Shown here: positions 23,305 through 32,128 of the stretch, in pieces
How the letters are laid out: every line of letters starts with the position of its first letter
Position numbering within the stretch: the stretch's first letter is position 1
Assembly (NCBI GenBank): GCA_009779975.1
Contig: WRAY01000018.1
Span: 1-46,955, forward strand
From: Bacillota bacterium
GTDB lineage: Bacteria; Bacillota; Clostridia; Christensenellales; Pumilibacteraceae
DNA length: 46,955 bases
Direction of reading: 5' to 3'
Notes under the pieces: generated by a model
Databases searched by the model: none
Seen by the model: the letters and a program-made list of their open reading frames with translations, nothing else
What the model was told of the DNA's origin: nothing
Translations under genes and position numbers: made by a program

Positions 23305-24693
23305 CTAAATCATATAGTCTGATTTAAGTTTTACGGCTTCAACTTCTTTTAGTTTGTCTTCATAGCCTTTGCGATTCATCATTGCAAAGGTTGCTTTCTT
23401 ACCTTCTTCAACTCCCGGTTGATTGTAGGTGTCGATGTTTAAAAGCGCTCCTGCAAAAGCCGTTTGATACATAAAATATTGCAATAATTCGCCGACAGCG
23501 AAAGCATTTACTTGGTCAAGTGTCAAAGTAAAACTTGGTCGACCTTGCTTTTTTAGTGCAAAAATTGTTGCTTTCATTTGGGCTGAGATTAATTCATTTA
23601 GACTTCTGCCTTTGAGAAAATCGCAATTTTCAACACCCAAAATGTCGTTAATCGGAGCATTAGCAGTATAATCGCTAACAGCAAGGAAAGTTGTCACTTT
23701 GTCAAATGGTCCTTCCATGAATAGTTGCACTTGACTGTGTTGGTCGGTTGTGCCAAGAGCCTTTACCGGAGATTGTCCGCAGTTCACTTTTTTACCATCG
23801 TTGTCAACCTCTTTTGCCAAACTCTCGCCCCACAATTGTGCATAGAAATCCGCCATGAATTTCAATGGGTCTGAATATGGCATTAAAACAGAAATATTTT
23901 TGCCGTTTGCCATGCTTTTGACTTGTAAATAAGCAGTGATTAGGGCAATATTTTTTTGAATATCACTAAGTTCTGAGTTAACTCTTGATGCTTTTGCCCC
24001 TTCAATTAACGAATAAACATCAATTTCCAAAACAGCAAACGGCACTAGTCCGACATTTGAAAACACCGAAAATCTTCCGCCGACGCCTTTGCCGATATCA
24101 AAAACTCTAAAGCCCTCTTTTTTAGCAATTTCATAGAGCGTTCCCTTACCAATTGTCGTTGTTACGATAATTCTTGTCCGAGCCTCTTTTTCACCAAGAG
24201 ATTTTTTTAAAAGTTCATAGACAATGAAAAACTGCGAAAGAGTCTCCGATGTTTCGCCGCTTTTTGTTATGACATTAAAATATGCTTTTTTTAAGTCGAT
24301 AACATCCAAAAGTCCTTGCATTCTGTTTGGGTCAATATTGTCCTCAATATAATACTTTGGAGCATTTCTTCTTTCTATTGGCAGTTCGTTGTGGCGAAAA
24401 TGCAACAGTGCCGATGCCACAGCAAGAGGCCCTAAACCTGAGCCGCCGATGCCAAACACCACAAAATGTTCGCATTTTTTGCGAATATCTGCTCCAAATG
24501 CAGTTAACTCGTCCAATTCTTTTTTTGGAGTGTTAACTAACTCTGTCCACTCCTGCCAACCTTTACCCGAATTATCAACAACTGTCCTAAGTGCTGATTG
24601 AATTTTCGGCAAATCCTTTTGAATTTCTTCAACAGTGAAACCATGAGCCCCAATATGCTCTTTCATCATAAAATTATAGTCTAGTTTTAACAT
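23305..24693 (-). CDS. pgi: Glucose-6-phosphate isomerase
   Basis: 462 aa, within the normal range of the bacterial short type. Interconverts glucose 6-phosphate and fructose 6-phosphate. FGIGGSGLGPLAVA and TKSGETSETLSQF form the phosphate-binding SIS motifs; GVGGRFSVFSNVGLVPF, the QHSQVQL region and a C-terminal conserved Lys region (LKSDY) are visible. AAAGGA precedes the ATG. It lies downstream of the HPF gene (53 nt) on the same strand and could be co-transcribed. Confidence 0.95.
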   Translation of the reverse strand: MLKLDYNFMMKEHIGAHGFTVEEIQKDLPKIQSALRTVVDNSGKGWQEWTELVNTPKKELDELTAFGADIRKKCEHFVVFGIGGSGLGPLAVASALLHFRHNELPIERRNAPKYYIEDNIDPNRMQGLLDVIDLKKAYFNVITKSGETSETLSQFFIVYELLKKSLGEKEARTRIIVTTTIGKGTLYEIAKKEGFRVFDIGKGVGGRFSVFSNVGLVPFAVLEIDVYSLIEGAKASRVNSELSDIQKNIALITAYLQVKSMANGKNISVLMPYSDPLKFMADFYAQLWGESLAKEVDNDGKKVNCGQSPVKALGTTDQHSQVQLFMEGPFDKVTTFLAVSDYTANAPINDILGVENCDFLKGRSLNELISAQMKATIFALKKQGRPSFTLTLDQVNAFAVGELLQYFMYQTAFAGALLNIDTYNQPGVEEGKKATFAMMNRKGYEDKLKEVEAVKLKSDYMI

Positions 24694-24746
24694 TTATTTT
24701 TTTCCTTTTGATAATTTCATCTTGTTTATTACTTAGTTGATATAAT

Positions 24747-25280
24747 TTATTGCGGATATTCTCCGACAATCAGACCATAATCGCCGTCAACTCTGGTGTA
24801 GAGAACATTGACTTTTCTGGTTGACTTGTTGAAAAACATATAAAAACTGTGTCCGACTAATTCCAGTTCTTCAATTGCATCTTCGACTGTCATCGGAACC
24901 AGTTCGTAGTTCTTTTTGCGGACAACTTTTGACTTTTTCTCATCCGTTGGAACAAAAGGTTCAAACGCTTTCTCATCTTTAAATCTCATTTTTTTAGATT
25001 TTGAGAGAAGTTTTTTGCGATGTTTTATTATTTGTTTTTCAAGTTTTGGAAGCGCTAGATCAATGTTTCTTGCCATGTCATCACTTGACACTTCGCTTCG
25101 CATAACAACATCGTCAATGATGGTTAACTCTAGCGTAAACACATCATTAGCGTGTTTGAACAAGACTTTTATTGTCGTGTCATCTTCAAAAAATTTGTCT
25201 AGTTTTTCAATTTTTTTTGCGACCATATCTTTCATATAGTCTTTGAGAACATAGTGTTTTGATAAAAATTCAATTTTCAT
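24747..25280 (-). CDS. hpf: Long-form ribosome hibernation promoting factor
   Basis: 177 aa. An N-terminal RaiA/HPF domain (1-95: beta-alpha-beta-beta-beta-alpha, MKIEFLSKHYVLKDYM, FKHANDVFTLELTI, DMARNIDLALPKLEKQI), a basic linker and a C-terminal dimerisation domain (YELVPMTVEDAIEELELVGHSFYMFFN) make this the long form that pairs 70S ribosomes into inactive 100S particles in stationary phase. AAAGGAG lies upstream of the ATG, directly behind a GCGTC/GACGC hairpin in a structured leader. Confidence 0.95.
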   Translation of the reverse strand: MKIEFLSKHYVLKDYMKDMVAKKIEKLDKFFEDDTTIKVLFKHANDVFTLELTIIDDVVMRSEVSSDDMARNIDLALPKLEKQIIKHRKKLLSKSKKMRFKDEKAFEPFVPTDEKKSKVVRKKNYELVPMTVEDAIEELELVGHSFYMFFNKSTRKVNVLYTRVDGDYGLIVGEYPQ

Positions 25281-25292
25281 ATTTTTTGTGTC

Positions 25293-25372
25293 TCCTTTGC
25301 GTCAATGACGCTTTTGTCACAACGCTCTGCTTGAAAAACTATCTCTTGCTTTGGAGCAATGTCTTTTTCAAG
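25293..25372 (-). promoter_or_regulatory. Structured 5' leader of hpf
   Basis: A 9-bp stem (25330-25338 with 25364-25372) encloses a 5-bp hairpin (25346-25350 with 25355-25359). Downstream, a 5-bp hairpin (25299-25303 with 25307-25311) touches the Shine-Dalgarno site at 25293-25299. This could regulate access of the ribosome to hpf. Confidence 0.5.
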
Positions 25373-25513
25373 GTTTTTTTTATGAATTAAATTTGTAAAT
25401 TTTTTATTAATTATATCATGCTTTTTCTCTTTTTGCAATCTTTTCTTACACATTTATTCAAAATTTCTCGCAAATGTCTTAAAAACATTTGCGTTTTTGT
25501 TGAAAGTTGTGAT

Positions 25514-25627
25514 ATAATGTCTTTGTGTGGTTTTTAATTTGGATAATTCCGCATAGAATTTAATTAAAGGAAGTTGTTTAGAAAGTGATTGTTTTCAAAC
25601 GCTTGAACCTAAACACTCAAAAAAATA
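25514..25627 (+). promoter_or_regulatory. Promoter and long leader of the GDPD gene
   Basis: A TATAAT box at about 25514 has a TTGCGT-like -35 element 18 nt upstream. The resulting leader is about 105 nt and has no clear structure. An AAAGGAAG sequence at 25566 lies too far from the ATG to be its ribosome site. Confidence 0.4.
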
Positions 25628-26422
25628 ATGAATATTAGAAAAACTTGGATAATCAAAACAATGATCGCCCATCGCGGACTTTATAACGAAGAGTTTCCCG
25701 AAAATTCTTCTGCAGCGTTTGAGAATGCAATCGATAATGGTTATGCTATTGAGATGGATTTGAGAATGCTTGACGATGGAACTGTCGTCGTTTTTCACGA
25801 CGAAAAACTTGCGAGAATGTCCGGTGCTGACGGCTATCTTAGCAAGATGAAATACGACGATTTGAAAGAGTTAAAGTTGAATGCTACTAAATATGGAATC
25901 CCGACTTTTGAAGAAGTTTTGAAACTTGTTGCCGGTCGTGTTCCTCTAATGCTTGATGTCAAAAGTTTTGGAAATGTCGGCGAATTAGAAAAAAAGGTAA
26001 TTGAACTACTCTCTAAATACGACGGACAAGTCGCAATAATTTCATCAAATCCCTACACTCTTGAATATTTCAAAATCCATGCTCCGCATTTAACAAGAGG
26101 TCAAAAGTCACGGCTATACACAAAAGAAAATGAGCCATCATTTGCCCCACGGAAATATATGACAAAAATGAAGATGATTCCGCTGTCAAAGCCCGAATTT
26201 ATCGTCTATGAAGCGCTTGACTTACCTAATAAATATATCAAAAAAGTTGGTCTCCCAATACTCGCTCTTAATATTCGCTCAAACCTCCAAATGGAAGAAA
26301 CACTTCCCTTTTGCGACAATATCCTGTTTGAAAAATTCATTCCGGAGTTAACCCCGGTCACAAAGGAATTACTGGCAACAAAAGAAAGAGAAGCAGAAAA
26401 AGAAGGAAAAAAGAAAAAGTAA
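25628..26422 (+). CDS. Glycerophosphodiester phosphodiesterase
   Basis: 264 aa. Hydrolyses glycerophosphodiesters to glycerol 3-phosphate and an alcohol. The GDPD signature is complete: IAHRGLYNEEFPENS (catalytic His/Arg and Glu), EMDLRMLDDGTVVVFHDEKL (metal Glu/Asp and second His) and LMLDVKS. There is no signal peptide, so it acts in the cytosol. The start is uncertain: neither ATG 25628 nor ATG 25661 (just before IAHRG) has a good ribosome-binding site. The C-terminus ends in a Lys/Glu tail. Single gene closed by a terminator shared with the convergent pfp gene. Confidence 0.85.
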   Translation: MNIRKTWIIKTMIAHRGLYNEEFPENSSAAFENAIDNGYAIEMDLRMLDDGTVVVFHDEKLARMSGADGYLSKMKYDDLKELKLNATKYGIPTFEEVLKLVAGRVPLMLDVKSFGNVGELEKKVIELLSKYDGQVAIISSNPYTLEYFKIHAPHLTRGQKSRLYTKENEPSFAPRKYMTKMKMIPLSKPEFIVYEALDLPNKYIKKVGLPILALNIRSNLQMEETLPFCDNILFEKFIPELTPVTKELLATKEREAEKEGKKKK

Positions 26423-26532
26423 TAACCCTATTTAAAGTTAAGCACTGCTTTCTTGACAAATATCTCTAATACTTTGACGAAAGTGCTTATTACTAGAAAA
26501 CCAAACAAAACAATCTTAAGATTAAAGTAAGT

Positions 26533-26572
26533 AAAAAGTGTTGTTGAAAAGATTCAACAATACTTTTTATCT
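26533..26572. terminator. Bidirectional terminator between GDPD and pfp genes
   Basis: A 16-bp stem with one G-T pair (26533-26548 with 26553-26568), AAGA loop, A-rich left and T-rich right arm. It lies between two convergent genes and can serve both. Confidence 0.8.
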
Positions 26573-26600
26573 TTATATTCTTCACTTTTCACTTACTAAA

Positions 26601-27851
26601 TTACTTCCCTTTAACCGCTTCCCTGTTTAAAAACAAATGTCTTGGCAAGCCGTCAACCATTATTGGAGCCAATTCGCCTTGAATAAGTGGTTTTAGATAA
26701 GTTAGAAATTCTTTGGTAACAAGATTATCATCATTTGAAAGCCAATTTGTCGGGAATTTTTTTTCAATGTTTGCAATTTTTGCAATGTCACACGCACGAA
26801 AACCGATTGAATACGGATTGTCTGAAAGTCTATCAAGAACTACCATTTTAGCGGTGTTACCCTCTGCTGCCATTCTCACCCCGAAACCGCCTGCTTGGAA
26901 CGCTTCATTAATATCGGTTGCAGACGAAATATGAGACGCACATCTTTGAATTGTTGAAAACTCAATCGCCCTTGTTTTGCATTTAAATTTGCCGGCACAC
27001 AGTGCTGACAGATAACTTGCAGTCCCTGTTAGTTGCTTGTGACCGAATGAGTCTTTGTAGTCAACACCGGTGTCGCCCAGTTCACAAACATACTTGCCTT
27101 CTTTGGTTTTAATCCCCTCAGAAACAGCAATAACAACTGTTTTTCTCAATTTAATCAGTTCGCCAACTTTTTTCAAGAAATCTTCAACGCTAAAATCAAT
27201 TTCAGGAACATAGATAAGGTCAGGACCACGCCCATCGTCCATTCTTGCAATAGCGCTCGAAGCCGTCAGCCATCCGGTGTTTCTTCCCATTATTTCAACA
27301 ATGGTGACAAACTCTTTTCCGTTTACATGAGCATCGGAAATTATCTCTTTCATTGTTGTCCCGATATATTTTGCCGCACTTCCAAAACCGGGTGTGTGGT
27401 CAATTTCTGCTAGGTCATTATCAATCGTTTTCGGAACGCCCATAAAACGGATTTTTGATCCGATTTTTGCGGCATAGTTTGACAATTTGTGGATTGAATC
27501 CATTGAATCGTTTCCGCCGATATAAAGAAATATTTCAATACCTAAGTTTTTTAATATTTCAAATAGTTTTTTGTAAACTGCCTCGTCTTTTTCAACTGAC
27601 GGTAAACAATACCTGCATGACCCTAAGTATGCAGAAGGAGTTCTTTTGAGAAGCTCAATGTCCAATTCGCATTTGATATGTTCGCTCATATTGACATATC
27701 GCTCTTTCAGCAAGCCTTCAATGCCGTGAATCATGCCATAGACATTTTTTGCACCAAGTTCTTTTGCCGTTTTAAAAACGCCGGCTAAAGATGAGTTAAT
27801 AACCGCAGTAGGTCCGCCCGACTGCCCAACAATAATATTTCCAATTTTCAT
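26601..27851 (-). CDS. pfp: Phosphofructokinase, predicted pyrophosphate-dependent
   Basis: 416 aa. Phosphorylates fructose 6-phosphate in glycolysis. SGGPTAVINSS is the N-terminal glycine loop. GGNDS replaces the GGDGS of ATP enzymes and GVPKTIDNDL replaces PGTIDND; these changes are the accepted mark of PPi use, and the length fits that clade. A leaderless-type promoter drives it (see next entry). With pgi and glmS it forms a fructose 6-phosphate node spread over 8 kb. Confidence 0.9.
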   Translation of the reverse strand: MKIGNIIVGQSGGPTAVINSSLAGVFKTAKELGAKNVYGMIHGIEGLLKERYVNMSEHIKCELDIELLKRTPSAYLGSCRYCLPSVEKDEAVYKKLFEILKNLGIEIFLYIGGNDSMDSIHKLSNYAAKIGSKIRFMGVPKTIDNDLAEIDHTPGFGSAAKYIGTTMKEIISDAHVNGKEFVTIVEIMGRNTGWLTASSAIARMDDGRGPDLIYVPEIDFSVEDFLKKVGELIKLRKTVVIAVSEGIKTKEGKYVCELGDTGVDYKDSFGHKQLTGTASYLSALCAGKFKCKTRAIEFSTIQRCASHISSATDINEAFQAGGFGVRMAAEGNTAKMVVLDRLSDNPYSIGFRACDIAKIANIEKKFPTNWLSNDDNLVTKEFLTYLKPLIQGELAPIMVDGLPRHLFLNREAVKGK

Positions 27852-27860
27852 AATACCACA

Positions 27861-27889
27861 ATTTTAACACAAATATGGGCGAAAATCAA
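27861..27889 (-). promoter_or_regulatory. Leaderless-type promoter of pfp
   Basis: On the minus strand, TTGATT (27884-27889), 17 nt, TAAAAT (27861-27866), then 9 nt to the ATG. There is no Shine-Dalgarno site. Confidence 0.65.
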
Positions 27890-27948
27890 CAAATTTCCGC
27901 CCTTTCAAAAAACTTTTTAGGATTTTTTACTTTAAAAAACAGCCCCAC

Positions 27949-28653
27949 CTATCTTTCAAATTTTTGTTGATAGTCAGTCATTGAGAGAATGACCGGGTGT
28001 TGTTTGTTTGAATTTGACGAACCTATAAAGCCTAGTTCTTCAAATTTGTCTATTATTAGCATGGCTGGCTGAAAACCCATTTTTAATTTTTTTTGCAGCA
28101 TTGAGGCAGATGCAGTTTTTTGTTCAACAACTATTTTTAATGCACGCAATTCCATGTAGTCAAGTTCAAGCATTTTGACTTGCTCTTCTTGGTTGCTGAT
28201 ATTTTCATCGCCTAAATCAAAATTTGAATCAAAGTTATTTTCTAAAGATTCGTCAGAATTCAGTTGAGATTGGCTGGGTTGTTGAGGAACTGCGACTTTC
28301 ACAACTCTGTTTTTGTCAATTTCAGCATCTTTTTCCGCTTTTACTTTCAAACTAACGCAACGAATATTTGCGCCTTTCAAGTTAACGCCAACAAGATTGA
28401 CGCCTTTAAGGTTTGCTCCTTCCAAATTAGTGCCTTCTAAAATAGCGCTTTTTAGGTTTGCGCCTTTAAGGTTTGCAAACTTCAAATTAGCATCTTTAAG
28501 ATTAGCACCTTTCAAATTTGCGTAACTCAAATCAGCACCTTCCAAATTAGCGCCTTCAAGCGTAACTCCGCTAAGTTCCGCACCTGCAAGGTCTGCTCCA
28601 ACGAACTGACTTCTGTCAATACTAGATGATTTATCCACAGTTGTTGTTTTCAT
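27949..28653 (-). CDS. Pentapeptide-repeat protein fused to an FtsK gamma-like winged helix
   Basis: 234 aa from the ATG at 28653, with GGAG about 10 nt upstream. Residues about 17-101 are 17 consecutive pentapeptide repeats (LEGAN, LKGAN and similar), which fold as a right-handed quadrilateral helix; some such proteins mimic DNA and protect or inhibit gyrase (Qnr, MfpA). An acidic linker follows. Residues about 166-225 resemble the FtsK gamma domain, the winged helix that reads KOPS/SRS sequences: ALKIVVEQKTASASMLQKKL, then GFQPAMLIIDKFEELGFIG. I know of no described protein with this pairing. It could place a gyrase- or DNA-mimicking module on the chromosome, which is inference. The promoter is listed separately. 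Confidence 0.75.
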   Translation of the reverse strand: MKTTTVDKSSSIDRSQFVGADLAGAELSGVTLEGANLEGADLSYANLKGANLKDANLKFANLKGANLKSAILEGTNLEGANLKGVNLVGVNLKGANIRCVSLKVKAEKDAEIDKNRVVKVAVPQQPSQSQLNSDESLENNFDSNFDLGDENISNQEEQVKMLELDYMELRALKIVVEQKTASASMLQKKLKMGFQPAMLIIDKFEELGFIGSSNSNKQHPVILSMTDYQQKFER

Positions 28654-28696
28654 GATTGTTAAACTCCTCATGTCCAAGACATTTATATGATTTAAA

Positions 28697-28725
28697 AGTA
28701 TACATCATATCATTCAATTTGTCAA
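28697..28725 (-). promoter_or_regulatory. Promoter of the pentapeptide-repeat gene
   Basis: On the minus strand, a perfect TTGACA (28720-28725), 17 nt, TATACT (28697-28702). It gives a leader of about 37 nt with a normal ribosome site, unlike the leaderless genes nearby. Confidence 0.75.
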
Positions 28726-28752
28726 CTGTTTTGATAAATAAAAAATAATAAT

Positions 28753-31071
28753 TTAACCGTCAATAATCAGTGAGCGAGCAGTAATGTGTTTGTATTTTAG
28801 ACTGACTAGCAAAATTGTTATTACGCAAGTGAACATTAGTGAAACAGCGCCTGCTGCAATTGTCCAAGGCACTATTGTGAATGCTGCTTGCGCTATTCCC
28901 ATTCCTCCGAACATAATGCCTAACAGAGGATTAGTCAATAACACTCCCAATATCGTCCCCAGCGCAACCGCCCCTAGTATTATAGGCAAGAAACTAAATA
29001 GGTTATGCAATATTAGTTGTTTTGATGTGAAGCCCATTGCTTTTAATATGCCTGCCTCTTTTTTATTGCGGTTAATAATTGTGTTGACCATGAGAAAAAA
29101 TACTAAGACAACTACCAAAATTGTCAAAAAAATAATAAAAAGCATTGCTATGTTGATTGGCTGCTCCATTGCCGCAAAAAACTCATCCATTAATTCACTT
29201 TGATTTAGCATCACAAGTTCACGCCCGAAATCTATTGATAAACGAGACATAAAATCGCTTATCGCTTGATAGGAATTGTCATGTAAATAAATATACATGT
29301 TTCTAAGAACTATATTTTCATCCAGTCTGTTAAAACCTTCTTGTGTCATAAAGCCGTGACTTCCCCAGCCTTGTATTATCCCGGCTATTAAAAAACTTGC
29401 CGCTTCACCATTTTGATGAATAAGTGTTAGTGTGTCACCAATCCCTAAGTTTATCCAGTTGCTCGTTTGTGCTGTGATTGAAATCTCATTAGATGCAGCA
29501 GGCTGACGGCCTCTGATTATCGGATTCACTTCTCGTCTTGCAATATCTTCCCAAACTGTGAACCTTAATTGTTGTCCTTGGGGCATATGAAGAGTGTTAA
29601 ATTCAAATCTTAATGTCCCTCTGACATTTTCTCTTTCCCCGATATTATCAAAATGATCTTGAACAAATTCATCCGAAAAAGACATTATCCTGACATGCGC
29701 CGGTTCCACTCCTATCATCGCAAGATACGCAGAGGTATCTGTGACAAAATTGTGATGCATCGTAAAGCCTAAAACTATCATAAAACCAAAAAGAGTAAGA
29801 GTGATAAATGCAGCAATATTACGCCTAAAGTTTGTCTTAAATTGTTTTAGCGCCATACTGATATTTAAGGGCATTTTTGAAGTTTCTAACTTTGTCGCAC
29901 TTTTTTTGAAACTATGATTTTCAAGTCCGCTTCGAAGAGCTTTAATCGGTGTTATTTTTTTTGTTCTCCTTGACACTAAAAATGTCGCAAGCATCATAGC
30001 ACCCACTACACTAAACACTGATATAATACTTGGGAGCGTCATTGACATTCCGCTCCACAACAGTCCCGAAGTTGCTGACACCAAATTTCCGACAATTCCA
30101 ATCATCGGAAATGAAATTATAAGCCCGATTAGCACTCCTAAAACTACTATTAACAAATATTGCAAAATTGTTGCCCTCATTAATTGCGGAGAGGTCATGC
30201 CAATTCCTTTTAAAGCGCCGATAGTTTTCATATCCTGATCAAGCGAATTTATTATGTTAAACCTTGCAACAATTAACGACACAACAACTATAATTAATGC
30301 AACCAAACTTAAAATCGCCGCCATAATTACCGAGAATGAGGTCGCATTCAATCTGATGTTTGATAAGGTTGAGCCATGCAGCATTGACCCCTCGTCCGCA
30401 GCAAGCAATTCACCAAAGAAGAAATCATACCCTGCTATATCGTCATAAAATAACATCGACGCCATATAGGCAGGAAATAAAGATGTATCTTGCTCTAAAA
30501 CTGCAAGCATATTCTCACAAACAAATGCTTTGCTCATGTTGTTTGTGTTAAAAAATACATTCTCAAAAAATCCGTAAATTGTGAAACTATATTCTGAACC
30601 CGCACTATTCACCAAAAATATGTCCCCCGAACTAAAACCGTTAATGCGGTAAATCAGCGGTAATATAATTGGATTTTGCGGTGTTGTTGATAATCTGTTT
30701 AGGACTGTTACTGTATTTAGTGCCGCATTTTCGGGCATTACCGCAAACGACATGGGTTGACGGACAGACCTATTGTTTAGGATATATCTTATCTCGCCGA
30801 GCATAATCCTGTTCACTTCAAGGTGTTTTAGATTTTCTGCGCCATAAACAATATCTTCTATCCCGTCATTCCAATCATTTGCATTTATTGAAAACACAAC
30901 ATGAGGAGCATTTAGTTCCTCTGCGCGAGTGTCAAAAAGAGCGCCGACTCCCGTTAAAAGCGACAAACTGATAACAAGCATAAGAGTGGCGAGCAATGAC
31001 AATATCACAAGTGTTGCTGCACTTGACTTTCGCTTTTTTATATTTGACCATGCTATTAGTAATGATTTCAT
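28753..31071 (-). CDS. FtsX-like ABC transporter permease
   Basis: 772 aa. Two FtsX-type modules, each with membrane helices around a large external domain: helix 1 near 18-40, a four-helix core about 265-395, then a second N-terminal helix near 430 and a core about 645-760 (HNLFSFLPIILGAVALG). This matches the permeases of MacB/Bce/Vex-type systems that export or detoxify peptides and antibiotics, or move lipoproteins. It is preceded by its ATPase gene, but a 104-nt spacer of repeated ATTTGTAATTTGTAA-like sequence separates the two. No Shine-Dalgarno site is obvious. Confidence 0.85.
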   Translation of the reverse strand: MKSLLIAWSNIKKRKSSAATLVILSLLATLMLVISLSLLTGVGALFDTRAEELNAPHVVFSINANDWNDGIEDIVYGAENLKHLEVNRIMLGEIRYILNNRSVRQPMSFAVMPENAALNTVTVLNRLSTTPQNPIILPLIYRINGFSSGDIFLVNSAGSEYSFTIYGFFENVFFNTNNMSKAFVCENMLAVLEQDTSLFPAYMASMLFYDDIAGYDFFFGELLAADEGSMLHGSTLSNIRLNATSFSVIMAAILSLVALIIVVVSLIVARFNIINSLDQDMKTIGALKGIGMTSPQLMRATILQYLLIVVLGVLIGLIISFPMIGIVGNLVSATSGLLWSGMSMTLPSIISVFSVVGAMMLATFLVSRRTKKITPIKALRSGLENHSFKKSATKLETSKMPLNISMALKQFKTNFRRNIAAFITLTLFGFMIVLGFTMHHNFVTDTSAYLAMIGVEPAHVRIMSFSDEFVQDHFDNIGERENVRGTLRFEFNTLHMPQGQQLRFTVWEDIARREVNPIIRGRQPAASNEISITAQTSNWINLGIGDTLTLIHQNGEAASFLIAGIIQGWGSHGFMTQEGFNRLDENIVLRNMYIYLHDNSYQAISDFMSRLSIDFGRELVMLNQSELMDEFFAAMEQPINIAMLFIIFLTILVVVLVFFLMVNTIINRNKKEAGILKAMGFTSKQLILHNLFSFLPIILGAVALGTILGVLLTNPLLGIMFGGMGIAQAAFTIVPWTIAAGAVSLMFTCVITILLVSLKYKHITARSLIIDG

Positions 31072-31080
31072 AATAAAAAC

Positions 31081-31175
31081 AAACTACAAATTACAGTGGA
31101 CAAATTACAAATAAGGTAAAATTTATTTTATCAACATTTGTAATTTGTAATTTGTAAACTGTAATTTATAATTTC
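31081..31175. repeat. AT-rich inverted repeat inside the ABC operon
   Basis: Several copies of ATTTGTAATTTGTAA/TTACAAATTACA in both orientations form a large imperfect hairpin between the ATPase and permease genes. It may lower permease translation or stabilise the mRNA, or be a small insertion. Confidence 0.5.
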
Positions 31176-32006
31176 CTACCAGCCTTGCGCCGATAAAAAC
31201 TCCTTGACTTTTTTTCTTCTGTCAGAGTATTCTCCCTTAAATTTTTCAAGCTTCAACTCTCCTTCGATTTTTCCATCCTTTAAATAAAGAATTCGATTTC
31301 CTCTAAGTGCTGAATTAATATCATGAGTTACCATTACAACACTTTGACCATTATTGTTACTCATGCTCAAACTATCCAAAACTGCAACTGCCATAACCGA
31401 ATTTAACGCTCCTGTCGGCTCGTCTGCAAATAATATTTTTGGGTTGTTTATTAATGCTCTCGCAACCCCTACCCTTTGTGCCTCGCCGCCTGATAATTGA
31501 TTGGGCAACTTTTTCCAAAGAGACTCATCTATTCCCATTGAATTTAGAAGTTCTTTTGCTCTTTGTGCCAATTCCTTTTTCTGAATTTTAAGCAGCATTC
31601 CTGCAATTAAAACATTATCCAAAACGCTCATACTTTCAACCAAATAAATTTGTTGAAAAACAAATCCGCAATTTTCTCTTCGAAAAACTGCAAGTTTGTC
31701 TTGAGAATATTTCGCAATATTTTCTTCGCCAAAACCGTCTTCGACAAACTTGTCAATGACAGAACGCTTATTTGAAGTTGATTGTTTTAAAGGTGATTTT
31801 TCCTTGGACACAAAATAAACATCGCCTAGTGTCGGTGTGTCCATGCCTGAGAGTGCATATAGCAGCGTCGATTTTCCTCCGCCCGACGCTCCCATGATGA
31901 CAGTAAAATCGCCCTCATAAATTTCAAGGTCAATATTTCTTAGGACATGCTGCTGAATGCCTGCATTTGAAAATGTTTTGCAAAGTTTGTTTGTTTTTAG
32001 TAGCAT
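31176..32006 (-). CDS. ABC transporter ATP-binding protein
   Basis: 276 aa. A MacB/LolD-type ATPase with Walker A GASGGGKST, signature LSGGEAQRVGVARAL, Walker B ILFADEP, then the H-loop MVTHD. An insertion of about 30 residues (about 65-105, KSPLKQSTSNKRSV and similar) lies before the Q-loop, where MacB proteins are shorter. GGGAGG gives a good start. The downstream permease is its partner. It lies between the sensor kinase and the permease, so the response regulator probably controls it from the promoter region at 32029-32093. Confidence 0.9.
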   Translation of the reverse strand: MLLKTNKLCKTFSNAGIQQHVLRNIDLEIYEGDFTVIMGASGGGKSTLLYALSGMDTPTLGDVYFVSKEKSPLKQSTSNKRSVIDKFVEDGFGEENIAKYSQDKLAVFRRENCGFVFQQIYLVESMSVLDNVLIAGMLLKIQKKELAQRAKELLNSMGIDESLWKKLPNQLSGGEAQRVGVARALINNPKILFADEPTGALNSVMAVAVLDSLSMSNNNGQSVVMVTHDINSALRGNRILYLKDGKIEGELKLEKFKGEYSDRRKKVKEFLSAQGW

Positions 32007-32028
32007 TTGTTGCCACCTCCCATGTTAA

Positions 32029-32063
32029 ATATGGTTGTGCCACAATGACACAACCATATTATA
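32029..32063 (-). promoter_or_regulatory. Promoter with an overlapping 11-bp inverted repeat before the ABC genes
   Basis: TATAAT (minus strand, 32058-32063) has no good -35 element at 17 nt. An 11-bp perfect inverted repeat (32029-32039 with 32049-32059) overlaps the -10 edge and transcript start. A weak -35 plus a palindrome suggests regulated transcription, probably by the response regulator of the cluster. Confidence 0.5.
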
Positions 32064-32128
32064 CATTATATTGACATGATAAGTCCTTAGGAACATCTTA
32101 TTTAATTCTTAAATTTATTTAAGAATTT

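Noticed and set aside
32104-32127. Terminator after the histidine kinase
   Set aside because: A 10-bp AT-only inverted repeat is present, but no T-run follows on the minus strand, so it is not called.
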